From assembly GCA_023055355.1 (NCBI GenBank), contig JALJCS010000010.1:19049001-19113000 (forward strand): 64,000 nucleotides of DNA, written 5' to 3'. Positions within the stretch are counted from its first letter, which is position 1. Every line of letters begins with the position of its first letter. Shown piece after piece: positions 14,401-23,521 of the stretch. Under the pieces are notes generated by a model. It searched no databases. It worked only from the letters and a program-made list of their open reading frames with translations, and had not been told where the DNA came from. The DNA comes from Agelaius tricolor. Lineage: Eukaryota > Chordata > Aves > Passeriformes > Icteridae. Both the position numbers and the translations under genes were made by a program.

Positions 14401-14920
14401 TAATATGTGTATCTTGATGTCATATTAGCAAGTCTGAGGGGAGGAAAAGATATCCAGACTTCTACAATTAATCAGCAGAATTGCATTCAATTACATTAAA
14501 TCAAATGCAGTACCATGTAAAAAAATATTTCTACACTGTTTAATTTTCAAAAATTATTTTCCATCAACCATCTGAATCTGCTAATTTTGAACAGAACAAG
14601 GGCCTGGAAGAGACCAATGTAATTATTACCATCTTGTTTTTTCTCTTCCCTTACAGTGTCCTGAAATTTCAGATGTTGAAAAATCAAAACTGAAATCCAA
14701 AGAATCCTCAAGTGGAGTGCATCTGAACACAGCCTCAGAAGACAACCTGGCTTCTTTTTTAGACCAAGAACGTGACCAGTCTGTAGAGCCACCCCCACAG
14801 CCTTGTAAAACTTGTCTCCCTCCAATTAGGCACCCTTCCTTGCCAGAATCTTCACTAAGCACTGTAGGAATCTTGAGTCTTCATAGGCATGTTTCTGATC
14901 CTGGTCTTCCTGGGAAATAG
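5233..14920 (+). CDS. KCNH7: KCNH7 (Kv11.3/ERG3 potassium channel), 3' part of the coding sequence, four exons
   Basis: Coding exons 5233-5496, 10215-10380, 13813-14005 and 14657-14920 join in one frame into 294 residues plus stop. KCNH7 is the alpha subunit of an ether-a-go-go-related (ERG) voltage-gated K+ channel in the plasma membrane, mainly of neurons. Seen here: only the cytoplasmic C-terminal tail, from an acidic, serine-rich linker through a leucine-rich coiled coil ([16 protein letters not shown] continuing into [19 protein letters not shown]) to the C-terminus [15 protein letters not shown]. The coiled coil corresponds to the ERG-family C-terminal assembly segment. The PAS domain, six membrane segments, pore and cyclic-nucleotide-binding homology domain lie upstream of the window. 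The first exon begins at the second base of a codon, so at least one coding exon precedes it. KCNH2 and KCNH6 share the coiled coil, but the neighbouring IFIH1 and FAP favour KCNH7. I am confident of the family and fairly confident of the paralogue. Confidence 0.88.
5497..10214 (+). other. KCNH7: KCNH7 intron
   Basis: A 4.7-kb AT-rich intron between two in-frame coding exons. It contains a short (AAAC)n run ending in an A tract at about 8161-8187. I saw no further coding exon, RNA gene or clear mobile element. Confidence 0.6.
8161..8187. repeat. (AAAC)n simple repeat with A tail
   Basis: A short run of AAAC units passing into a pure A tract, inside a KCNH7 intron. Confidence 0.8.
10215..10380 (+). 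CDS. KCNH7: KCNH7 coding exon, start of C-terminal coiled coil
   Basis: A T-rich tract and atcag end at 10214; the donor cttaacag|gtaaaa is at 10381. The exon is 166 nt and leaves with two bases (AG) of an Arg codon. It ends in [22 protein letters not shown], the first half of the ERG-family coiled coil, with leucines spaced as in a heptad. Family knowledge: this segment contributes to tetramer assembly and subunit selectivity. Confidence 0.9.
10827..10908 (-). mobile_element. CR1 LINE 3'-end fragment
   Basis: The stretch from atcacagaaccatc to ccacgggcagggacac reads like the reverse complement of the conserved 3' tail of avian CR1 elements: tttgggttagaaaggacatt, then aaagatcacctagttccgac, then cctgccacgggcagggacac. 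The element therefore lies on the minus strand. It is a short, diverged relic with no coding capacity. It supports an avian or reptilian source. Confidence 0.8.
11147..11277. repeat. AT-rich low-complexity repeat
   Basis: Nearly pure A/T sequence with recurring TTAATATATATATTA and ATATTATTA units, including two copies of ttatgcttaatatat about 85 bp apart. Confidence 0.8.
13813..14005 (+). CDS. KCNH7: KCNH7 coding exon, second half of coiled coil
   Basis: The acceptor ttccctctctag ends at 13812 and the donor tctcag|gtaagt starts at 14006, a near-consensus 5' splice site. The first base completes the split Arg codon and the exon ends on a codon boundary. It encodes [19 protein letters not shown] followed by [11 protein letters not shown], the pattern shared by ERG channels after their coiled coil. 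Confidence 0.92.
14657..14920 (+). CDS. KCNH7: KCNH7 terminal coding exon
   Basis: The acceptor tcttcccttacag ends at 14656. The exon is in phase 0 and runs 87 codons to a TAG at 14918-14920. It starts [18 protein letters not shown] and ends [15 protein letters not shown]. The tail is rich in Ser and Pro, with a conserved-looking LHRHVSDPG near the end. Terminal-exon status rests on the stop followed by a long AT-rich UTR-like stretch. Confidence 0.9.
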   Translation, partial: CPEISDVEKSKLKSKESSSGVHLNTASEDNLASFLDQERDQSVEPPPQPCKTCLPPIRHPSLPESSLSTVGILSLHRHVSDPGLPGK

Positions 14921-15750
14921 TACTTTTATACTATTATTTCACATAAAAATGTAAGTGCTTTTAATGGCTGTTTCTCCTTTTTTTTTTTTTTTTTTTTTTG
15001 TATTTAAATCCTCTATACTTGACTCAGGGGCTACAAGGAATATACCATTATATGCAAAAGTACTGTATATTTTCCTAAATCTGAAGCTTGTAAGGTAAAG
15101 TTGAGCAGTTCTGATGTAAATATATATATACACACACACTAACTGTATGTTCCAAATGTAAAACTGCCAGCATTCTCAAGGCACCTTATATTTTTATTTT
15201 TTTTAAATAACATGCATGTTCTGAAATTACAGTTTACGTTGCATGGAGATTACCATTTACTGCTGTCATGGAAATAGTATTTTATTGTGGATATGTGTTC
15301 AGAGCAAATAGGAGACCAATAACAATAATTCACGTAGAAAAACTCCTACCTGACCAAGCTAAAATTCAAGAAAAATGCTCCTCTAGCTCACTTTTGGAAC
15401 TTGATTTATCTTTCTTGTAGTGAGCTTTTTCTACTACATCGCAATGGGTCTGAATCTAAAGAAAGAATAGGGTAACCAAATCTTCTGGGCTTGAAACAAT
15501 CAGGACAGAGAACACAGCCTCCTTTCAAACTAGTTAAAGTAGGGTAGTATTTTAACAGAGAGAAAAACTGCCATATGGTGGAAAGTATCACCATAGGTCA
15601 CATCCACAAACTGCATTAAATTGAATCATTTGTTTCCATCACATTTTGGGTTTTGATTTTTGTACTGTTATTTTTTTAATTGCATCATAGAATTCAGCTG
15701 TGATGAGCAGACAGGTGCTCTTCATCTGTCACACAAACATAATCAAATGC

Positions 15751-15756
15751 AATAAA
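15751..15756 (+). terminator. KCNH7: Candidate KCNH7 polyadenylation signal
   Basis: An AATAAA hexamer about 830 bp after the KCNH7 stop. A second AATAAA lies at 16191-16196. Which is used cannot be told from sequence alone. Confidence 0.4.
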
Positions 15757-15914
15757 CCTAATTTCTATGTAATGCAGAAGACTGCGTTCCTTTTGTTCAA
15801 TACAAATTATTAACAATGTTTTAATTTAAAAATATTTTACACATTTTTGTTATATAATTATTAGGGTGGCTGTTTGCAGTTACCTCTTTGTACTGACTGG
15901 CCCCTCTACAATGC

Positions 15915-16110
15915 TCACACACACACACCCCCCCACAGGTGCTGTGGACGTGTGCATGTGTGTATTTTATAGCTGTACATAGGTGTGTATGTATGTGTAT
16001 GTGTATATATATTTATATACACACATACACACAAGTGCGTGTATATACCTACACTTACATGTAGGAGTATAGATATAGAGCTATATATATATATATATGT
16101 ATATATGTAA
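15915..16110. repeat. CA/TG/TA dinucleotide-rich microsatellite cluster
   Basis: An interrupted series of CACACACA, a C run, TGTGTATG, TATATATA and ACACACAC tracts, ending in a (TA)n run near 16081-16107. Confidence 0.85.
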
Positions 16111-16210
16111 AATCACTTTCAGAAACAATTGTAAACTTTCTTATTACAAAATGAGTAAGCTTAGCTTGTGTCCAAAGCTGACTACATTAGAATAAAATGA
16201 TCTAAGGTCT

Positions 16211-19163
16211 GTAGGCTTTAAATACAGTATGTACTGTATGTGCATAATGCTTTGTGAATACTTAGATTTAATTTTATTAAAATATTATTCTGCTTCAAAT
16301 GTTGTGTTTCTTTTAGAGAGAAATTATGTTTTTCTTACTGCTTTCAAATATTTTTAAATATCCATATGATTTTCTAATCTTATAGTTTTAATGTGAAATT
16401 CCTCTAGCATGAGTACTGTTTACAGAAAAGCATGTAATCCAGTTAGAGGGGGAGCACATAAATTTTACCTAAAACCAAGCTAAACCCTCTGTCCAAAATC
16501 AGTGCTACAGAGAGATACAATAGTGACTGTCCCTCACATAGATACATTCCTTGTATGTTGGGGTTAGAATCAAACGTGACACTTCAATCATACACAGCCC
16601 GTAGATAAACCCAAGGTGGGTAAATCTTTCCTCATTTAAAATTAGTGTGAGTGTTAAGCTACTGAGCATGACTCTGCTTTACCTTTGCTTTTAAGGATAC
16701 CAAAATAAATTAAGTCAATATCTTTGTCACTCAAAAGATAAACCAACCCTTCCCATACAAGATCAAATTTTCTACTGCCTCATACTACTCTTGATTGTTG
16801 AAAGGTCCAAATGGTACAACAGGCTGACTGTTCTTCTACCGCGATGACAGGAGGGCTGAACTGCTCCGTGCCTTGCAGGATCAGATCCTAGTATCAGGAA
16901 AATTAATCCACAAATGCCAGAGATTTATGTCCAAAAAGGAGACACAGGACTCCTACAACTTGATTAGAATAAAAGGAGGGAGGGTCCCCTGGGGCACACA
17001 CCCGTGGGGTTTTCTCTCTGTTTCGTAGTGCGCAGCCTCCTTTGATCCTGAACTCCCGGCCGCACGATGCCCTCTTCCTTACCCCATAGCTGAGGTACTA
17101 GGAAGGTACAGCCTTTCCGAACCGCCTACCACACATCCCCCCTTGAACCTGTCATTTTACCCTGACATTCAGGCTCGTGTAGACCCTTGCCTGTTTCAGG
17201 AGCAAAGCTGTCTGGGCTGTGCAACAAACTTGCTGCTTGAGGTTAGTAAAGACATTGAGACCCATTTCAAAGACCTTAATGGCCATACCCTCATCCATGG
17301 AATTGTTTGTTAAGACATTAGCACACATCTTTCCTCCCACTAGGGATCAGTCAGAAACTCTGCCTGCATATACTTCAGTGGAAACAGGATTGTTGGACAA
17401 CAAATACCTTCTGGGAGGTTTTGTTGTTTGGGTTTTTTTAAATAGCAAGTGTTAAGGACTTCTGCTCTATCTCAGCCTGGTAACTAACACTCATGTGTTT
17501 ACAAGAAACAGGTTAGCACATTTTCTAAAAAGGCATTTGTTATGCTACTTTCTAAAAAGTCGGTATAAAATAAAAATAAAATAAATGAAAAAAATGTCCA
17601 ATTTTATCACCTGGTATTTCTCATTATTGCAAAGAGATTGAGCAAAACAGGTGGCCTGAGGAAGGAGCATTGGGGACAGAAAAGGAAGAGTGACAACTAC
17701 TGCAGTCAGTCAAAGTGAAGGAAAAGCTACACTTATTCCATTTTTTGGCTCAAAGAGACTTTGTTTCTTTCTTTGTCCTTGTACCAAAGGAAAAAAATCA
17801 CTCAAATAGGTGCAAATAAGGGAGACTTCCTAAAGTTATGGAGATTCTAAGCTCCCTGTCAAGGAATCCAGAAAAGATGAAAGTGTAGTTGCAACACTCT
17901 AGCTACCCCTTCCTTGCCACCGAAAGATCTGACTTCTCAGGTAACTTCTTTTCTTGTTGAGGTTCAATGAAGACCCACTGCTTCAACATTTTTTCTTCCA
18001 GAAACAGGTAAAAACCAGTGAGTATGGAAATCTATTAATTTTCTAAACAGCAAAAATTGCCCCTTTTATTTGCAGGTGATTTTGCTGGGGGTTTTTGGGA
18101 GGGTTTTTTGAAGGGGTGGGCCTCCCTGTAAGTCCAGTCTGGTTTTCAGTTGATAGAAATGGGTCTGTGTTATCCAAAGCAAACTAAGAATAATAATGTT
18201 AAGGGTTGTATACCCAACACAGCTGTAACAGATCAAAAGAACCTTTCAGAACTTTAGGAGCAAGTTTTGGGTTTGCTTGAGCTTAGGAACATTTGGCTAT
18301 GTATATTAAAAACCTGTGGCTAAAAATAAATATAAATTATAAGCTGTAAATATAGAGAAGTCTCCTGAAAGTTCAGGAATAGCTAAAGTAGTTGAAGTAC
18401 AAAAGCTACTTGTGGACAATCACTTCAAATGTGAGAGGTGAGACTGTACAGATCAGCACAGCTCTTGATGAAGCTAATTGGCTCCTACCAGCTACAGGTG
18501 TAGTTCAACATTAAAAGCAAAGGAGAGGTTGTGATGCTTTTCATAGTTAAGCTGTGAAGCAACCTGAACTATTTGGATGTGCACATTCATCTACAGGCAC
18601 AGATTTACTGCAATACACAGTAGTCATGTGTCTTGGCCTGACTGCTGTTTCCTGGAAGCACACACCCAGCTGCAGGTCTCTTTTCTTCCATGTTCCATTG
18701 CTGTTCACTTTGCAAACGCATTTTCTTATCTCCCACCTTGCTGCTGGCTCTCCACAGATGGACCTCTCTTCCATTTTCCTGCTGTAAATTGTGCCCTAGC
18801 AATTTCATCTCTCTGGTGAGCACTCATCAAAGTTCCTGTCTCATTCACCAGCATCATAAGTAACATACAAAAAGCTGAAATGCACTGCTTGGCATAGCCT
18901 CTGGCTGCCTGCTGAGGGGAAGCAACTGGAGTCTTGCCCACTGATAAATTGTAAGTCCTCTTATTGGAGCTGCTGAGCTCTAAAATGCTGAACACAAATA
19001 GAATCTCAGGAGACTGCAATACCAGTGCAGCAGAAGGAATGATTTCTCCCATGACTGGTGTACTTAATACCACACCTGCAGATCAGCACCCTTAATCTTC
19101 CATCCTCTCCATTAACTAATCTTTATAAATATTCACACACTGTGAGCAGCGTGTAAGAATGTA
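16211..19163. other. Intergenic region between KCNH7 and the pentamer array
   Basis: About 3 kb with no supported gene on either strand. The 16950-17345 part is richer in GC and CpG than its flanks and may be an old retroviral LTR-like insertion (see findings). I looked for EF-hand patterns of GCA, the gene at this position in mammals, and saw none. The open frames at 18547-19073 on both strands look random. Confidence 0.5.
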
Positions 19164-19999
19164 CACTGCACGGCGCAGTGCAGTGACGTGCTGTGCAGAG
19201 CTGTGCTGTGTGGTGCGGTGCAGAGCTGTGTGCTGATGTGCGGTGCTGTGCTGTGCGGTGCTGTGTGGTGCTGTGCTGTGCAGTGCTGTGTGCTGATGTG
19301 CGGTGCTGTGCAGTGCTGTGCTGTGCTGTGCTGTGTGCTGATGTGCGGTGCTGTGCTGTGCGGTGCTGTGTGGTGCTGTGCTGTGAGCTGATGTGCGGTG
19401 CTGTGCTGTGCGGTGCTGTGTGGTGCTGTGCTGTGTGCTGATGTGCGGTGCTGTGCTGTGCGGTGCTGTGCTGTGCTGTGCTGTGAGCTGATGTGCGGTG
19501 CTGTGCTGTGCTGTGCTGTGCGGTGTGGTGCTGTGTGCTGATGTGCGGTGCTGTGCGGTGCTGTGCGGTGTGGTGCTGTGTGCTGATGTGCGGTGCTGTA
19601 CGGTGCGGTGCTGTGCTGTGCGGTGCGGTGCTGTGCGGTGCTGTGCGGTGTGGTGCTGTGTGCTGATGTGCTGTGCTGTGCTGTGCGGTGCGGTGCTGTG
19701 CGGTGTGGTGCTGTGCGGTGCTGTGCGGTGTGGTGCTGTGCGGTGCGGTGCAGTGCGGTTCGGTGTGGTGCTGTGCGGTGCAGTGCTGTGAGCTGATGTG
19801 CTGTGCGGTGCGGTACTGTCCAGTGCAGTGCGGTGCAGTGCAGTGCTATGAGCTGATGTGCAGTGCGGTGCCGTGCCGTGCAGTGCGCTGATGCGCGGTG
19901 CAATGCTGCGTGCTGATGCGCGGTGCAATGCTGCGTGCTGATATGCAGTGCGGTGCGGTGCGGTGCTGTGCGCTGATGCGCGGTGAGGCGCGGTGCGGT
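19164..19999. repeat. GC-rich pentanucleotide satellite with about 50-bp higher-order spacing
   Basis: About 840 bp built from 5-bp units CTGTG, CGGTG and, less often, CAGTG. A CTGATGTG interruption recurs at intervals of very roughly 50 bp (near 19233, 19288, 19337, 19387, 19437, 19487, 19537, 19583, 19661 and on). The last 150 bp shift to CpG-rich variants such as GCGCTGATGCGCGGTG. With a 5-bp period and almost no stop triplets, open frames of more than 300 codons appear on the minus strand and shorter ones on the plus strand, all reading as peptide repeats. These are not genes. The array is fused on its 3' side to about 150 bp of unique CpG-rich DNA. Confidence 0.95.
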
Positions 20000-20768
20000 G
20001 CTGCAGCCGTGGCGGCTGGGCCACGTCCCGGCTTCCCCGCTGCGCTCCGGCCGAGCACGGAAGGGCAGCGTCGGGTCTGTAGCGGGGCCAGGCGGTGGCA
20101 CTGCGCAGCCTTCCTAATAGCCGAGGGGAAAGCCGAGTGCTCCTCCCCTACACTGCCTGAGCGACTGCTATGAACCCTGACACCAATTTCAATTGCATCT
20201 AAAAGGGACAAAGGTCTCAGAATTCGGTGTAAATGTCCAGGAGAGCGATAGTCAGGGTATTTCCATTATTCGTGGTCAGAGCAGGAGATCAGCCATCATC
20301 TGTGCAACCTCACACTAGCTGGAATAAACAAGTAATATTCTTTATCTCTGGAAGTCTCAAATGTCCTTTTAATGTCTGCAAACTCTTAGAGCCAGTAAAG
20401 GATTGTTTTGGAATTAATATACAGCCTGATTTACCACCACAGTGTACACAACAAAGCAAATACACAAACAACCCATCTGCACACAGTGGGCTCCCAAAAC
20501 TGAGCCTTCCAGCTTAGGTGCTGGAGACGGAAGAAAAAGTACTAGGGGGAAGGAAATCTTTCAAGGGAAAGTTGCATAAAGTAGAAATGAAAAAGTAGTG
20601 ATGAAGTAACAGTGAAACTAGAGATAGGCATAAGAATGATGAAATGAAAGTAAAAGCAAATTAAGTTCTTCTACAAAAGAAGCCTCCAGCTAAAGGAAGC
20701 TCCTCTGAGAGCAGACTACTGCAGCACATCTCAATGTGACAAGCAGCTGAGGGTACAATTTGAACTTC
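20000..20768. other. Intergenic, CpG-rich edge then AT-rich DNA
   Basis: The first 150 bp after the pentamer array are CpG-rich, non-repetitive DNA. After about 20170 the composition returns to AT-rich. I see no gene. The 91- to 94-codon open frames here show no recognisable domain. Confidence 0.5.
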
Positions 20769-21020
20769 AGAATACTTTAGGCTGGGAAACGACCTCTGGA
20801 GATAGCTGGCTTTCCTTTAAAAGCAAGACATTTAATCAAGGACACTGTCAAGCGAAGTGTTGAATACTTCTATTGAGGAAATTTCTGCTACTTCTCTGAG
20901 CAATATATTGCAATGTCTAATTGTTTCTAGAGAGCATAATATGTTCTTTTGACACCTAGAGAAAATTTCCTCTAGAGAAACATATTCCAATTCCCCTTTG
21001 TCCTATGTACTCCAGTGAAG
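20769..21020 (-). mobile_element. CR1 LINE relic, 3' part
   Basis: Diverged reverse-complement CR1 tail: ggctgggaaacgacctctgg near the start, then text matching the usual order (ttgaatacttctattgagg, ttcctctagagaaac, ccctttgtcctatgtactcc). No coding capacity. It looks like the same element as the piece at 21650-21850, split by an insertion. Confidence 0.5.
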
Positions 21021-21649
21021 AATCATCCAACTTTTAGGAGCTGAAGAACTGTTGGTGTCCCAAGACAGGTGCTTTCACCCACTTTGCAAGAGACTGATCT
21101 ACACAGAGAATCAAGGTATTTTATTTATTTACAGTTCTGCCTTGCACAGAAGGAGGTGCTTGGTGGCAAATTCACAAAGTCAGCACCATGACTGTCAACA
21201 TTTTTTTACATTTTATCAGACAAATGCATTAACACTCATTGGCTACAAGTTACAAAGTTTTTCACATTAATTAGTACTCTTTTTTCTATTGATTAAACTA
21301 TTCCCTCACTTCTTATGCTGATTAGTCCACACGCCCAGTCTTTCTCTTCTTCGGAGTCAGTGGTTTCCTGGATCGGTGGTCTATGAATCAGTGGTCAGCA
21401 CCTCTTCATGCCAGAATTACCTTCTACGCAGTCAGAGCCAATCTCAGCACAATTGCTGAAACGTCTTCATTATTTTTCTCCTTACCTTGGGAGTTCTGCC
21501 AAATGTCCTTGAGGCTCATAAATTGTGTTCTTTGGTTCTGCTATCAGTGATACATCCTTATTCCCAGGCTTTGTTAACCTCCCCCTGGGTCTGAGATCAT
21601 GGAAACATGCCTAAGTCCTAGACCTTAACAAGACAATTTTACCAATAAA

Positions 21650-21850
21650 TAAAACACCCAAATATCGCTGCGGTTGCATCTCCGCTGACCCTTATTTTCT
21701 CCAGGCTTTGTAAATGTAGTTCTTTCAAATGTGTGACAGGCTCTCCAATCCTGTTGGCCCCTGGCCTCTACAATTTTTCAGTCTCTTCAACTGCCCCGGA
21801 GCAAAACTGAACACAGTACTCCAGACACTCTCTGTTTATCATTTTGCTTT
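21650..21850 (-). mobile_element. CR1 LINE relic, continuation
   Basis: Contains ttttctccaggctttg and actgaacacagtactccag, hallmarks of the reverse-complement CR1 3' region lying just inside the part seen at 20769-21020. The rest is strongly diverged. Confidence 0.5.
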
Positions 21851-22082
21851 ACCTCAGAATCAAACTGAGGTTCCCCAAACCCCCACGATGGAAACCAAGA
21901 CTGCTTCTGAATGAAGCCCAGTGACATGTACGATATGGGTGAAACCTCATCTCAGGGAGAGACCCTCCAACGCCTCAAATACCAACCAAGCACCTCCTAT
22001 TGCTGCCCCTGCGTGCCAGGGCAGCAGCCAGCGCCCAAAACTCAGAATGTGAGCAGCCCGGGAAGTGAGCTCTAGCGAGCTG

Positions 22083-22092
22083 GAAAGCGAAA
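22083..22092 (+). promoter_or_regulatory. IFIH1: ISRE/IRF site 1 of the IFIH1 promoter
   Basis: GAAAGCGAAA matches the IRF/ISRE core GAAANNGAAA exactly, 358 bp upstream of the IFIH1 start codon. A weaker match, TTTCGGTTTA, lies at 22099-22108. IFIH1 is a known interferon-stimulated gene, so such sites are expected. Confidence 0.65.
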
Positions 22093-22160
22093 GACATGTT
22101 TCGGTTTATGACTGTGTTTTTCGACCCACGGTTACTGTCAAAGGTTTCGTTACTGGCAAA

Positions 22161-22172
22161 AGTTTCGTTTTC
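22161..22172 (-). promoter_or_regulatory. IFIH1: ISRE/IRF site 2 of the IFIH1 promoter
   Basis: AGTTTCGTTTTC, read on the minus strand as GAAAACGAAACT, is a full match to the classical ISRE GAAANNGAAACT. It is about 280 bp upstream of the ATG and the strongest of the three sites. Confidence 0.75.
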
Positions 22173-22271
22173 AACACGGGGAGTGGCACTGAGCAGCGCC
22201 CGGCGTGGAGCTGCCCTGCCCCGCCAGCCCCGTCCCGGCGAGCCGAGCCCTCACGCACCGCCCTCCCACGC

Positions 22272-22281
22272 GAAACCGAAA
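22272..22281 (+). promoter_or_regulatory. IFIH1: ISRE/IRF site 3 of the IFIH1 promoter
   Basis: GAAACCGAAA, an exact GAAANNGAAA core, lies about 170 bp before the ATG inside the CpG-rich region. It could sit in the core promoter or the 5' UTR, since the transcription start is not known. Confidence 0.65.
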
Positions 22282-22330
22282 GCGGCGCCGGTGCCGGGCG
22301 GGCCGAGCCGGACCGGGCTGAGCCGGGCCA

Positions 22331-22363
22331 GCGGAGGGTTCGCGGAGGGTTCGCGGAGGGTTC
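22331..22363. repeat. Three tandem 11-bp repeats in the IFIH1 5' UTR/promoter
   Basis: gcggagggttc occurs three times in a row, followed by a diverged partial copy (gctgagggg). It lies about 90 bp before the IFIH1 ATG. Confidence 0.9.
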
Positions 22364-22449
22364 GCTGAGGGGCGGAGGCCGCGCTGCTCGCGGGACCCAG
22401 GCGCAGCCTCAGCAGCGGCCTGCGGGAGCCCCGGGGGCCGGGCGCCGCC

Positions 22450-22899
22450 ATGGCAGAGGGCACCCGGGACGAGCAGTTCCTCTACATGATCTCCTGCTTC
22501 AGGCCGCGGCTGAAGCAGTTCATCCAGGTGCAGCCCGTGCTGGACCGGCTGCCCTCGCTGAGCGCGGAGGACCGGGACAGGGTGCGTGCGGCCGCCCTGC
22601 AGCGGGGCGCGGCGGCGGGCGCCGAGGAGCTGCTGCGGGCCGTGGAGCGGGGGCCCCGCGGCTGCGGCTGGATCCGCGAGTTCCTGCAAGCGCTGGAGCA
22701 CGGCGGCTGCAGCCTGGCCGCCTGCTACGCCAACCCCAGCCTCAGCCAGCTGCCCTCGCCGGCAGAGGAGGCCGAGCATGACCTCTGCGTGCACCTGGTG
22801 CAGCTGCTGCACGGCACGCTGGTGGACAGGATGCGCGCCGGGCAGGTGGCCGAGAAGTGCCTGCAGATGGGAATCTTCCAGGACGAGGACGTGGATCGG
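22450..22899 (+). CDS. IFIH1: IFIH1 exon 1: first CARD
   Basis: Starts at ATG 22450 in a perfect Kozak context (GCCGCCATGG) and encodes residues 1-150, ending at gatcgg|gtgagt on a codon boundary. It carries CARD1 and the start of CARD2: [20 protein letters not shown] at the start, [16 protein letters not shown] mid-exon. It is GC-rich, with Ala/Arg-rich segments ([15 protein letters not shown]). Antisense and out-of-frame open readings across it are composition effects. Confidence 0.95.
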
Positions 22900-23479
22900 G
22901 TGAGTCCGGGCGCAGGCAGTGCCGCAGCCACTGGCCAGCCCCAGCGGCTGTGGGGCAGGTAGGGAGCCACAACTACAAACGGCATAGTAAATGCAAAAAT
23001 AAAAGGGGAGTTCCCAGACTTGGGGGGAAATAGATAATGGGTCCAGGTAAGCCAGTGAAGACTTTTGACAATGGGCCAGCAGGTGGCATGCCAGCCAAGA
23101 GCCTGGCAAAGAGAAATGCCAGGAACAGAGGGTTGGACCAAGAGAGTGTCTAAGTGAAGAAATATGTCAGACTTTACTTTACTTATCATTTTGCCACCGA
23201 CCTTAGGCTCAGAAGATCATTGTCTTTTGGCCCTTGAATCATACCAGGAAGTAGTGATGGTCTGTAAAGTCCTAAATAATACTGAGTTAAAATAAAGCAA
23301 GATTTTCTGTCCCCTTTTTTGCTATAGGTTCACTAAGGACTATCACACTAGACAATGACGTGAGCAGAAATACCAGTTGGACAAGAACTATGAAGTGTTA
23401 ACCTTTGATGAGAATATTGTCCAGTGCTTATTCCACTTGGCTAAGAATGACTTGCCTGGAATGTGAAACCTACTGGAAA

Positions 23480-23521
<42 letters not shown>

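Larger units (their letters stand above)
14921..16210 (+). other. KCNH7: KCNH7 3' UTR (extent uncertain)
   Basis: AT-rich sequence straight after the KCNH7 stop. It contains a T22 run (14978-14999), a short TA/CA repeat near 15117-15140 and two AATAAA candidates at 15751-15756 and 16191-16196. Either could define the mRNA end. ERG-family transcripts can have long UTRs, so the true end may lie further downstream. Confidence 0.5.
22180..22920. promoter_or_regulatory. IFIH1: CpG island covering the IFIH1 promoter and first exon
   Basis: A dense CpG, GC-rich block in otherwise AT-rich DNA. It spans the proximal promoter, 5' UTR and exon 1. No TATA box is seen close to the start codon. It includes three tandem copies of gcggagggttc (22331-22363). 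Confidence 0.75.

Noticed and set aside
19116..20101. Minus-strand open frames of more than 300 codons (His/Thr/Ala/Ser repeats) and overlapping plus-strand Cys/Ala/Val repeat frames
   Set aside because: They come from a 5-bp tandem repeat with almost no stop triplets. All phases read similar peptide repeats, and there are no gene signals.
22065..22781. A 238-codon plus-strand frame overlapping IFIH1 exon 1
   Set aside because: It begins upstream in the ISRE region and runs out of frame with the clear CARD sequence. Its Ala/Gly/Arg-rich text is a composition effect.
22171..23109. A 312-codon open frame antisense to IFIH1 exon 1
   Set aside because: It mirrors a GC-rich coding exon, where antisense stops are scarce. 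It has no domain and no splice or promoter support.
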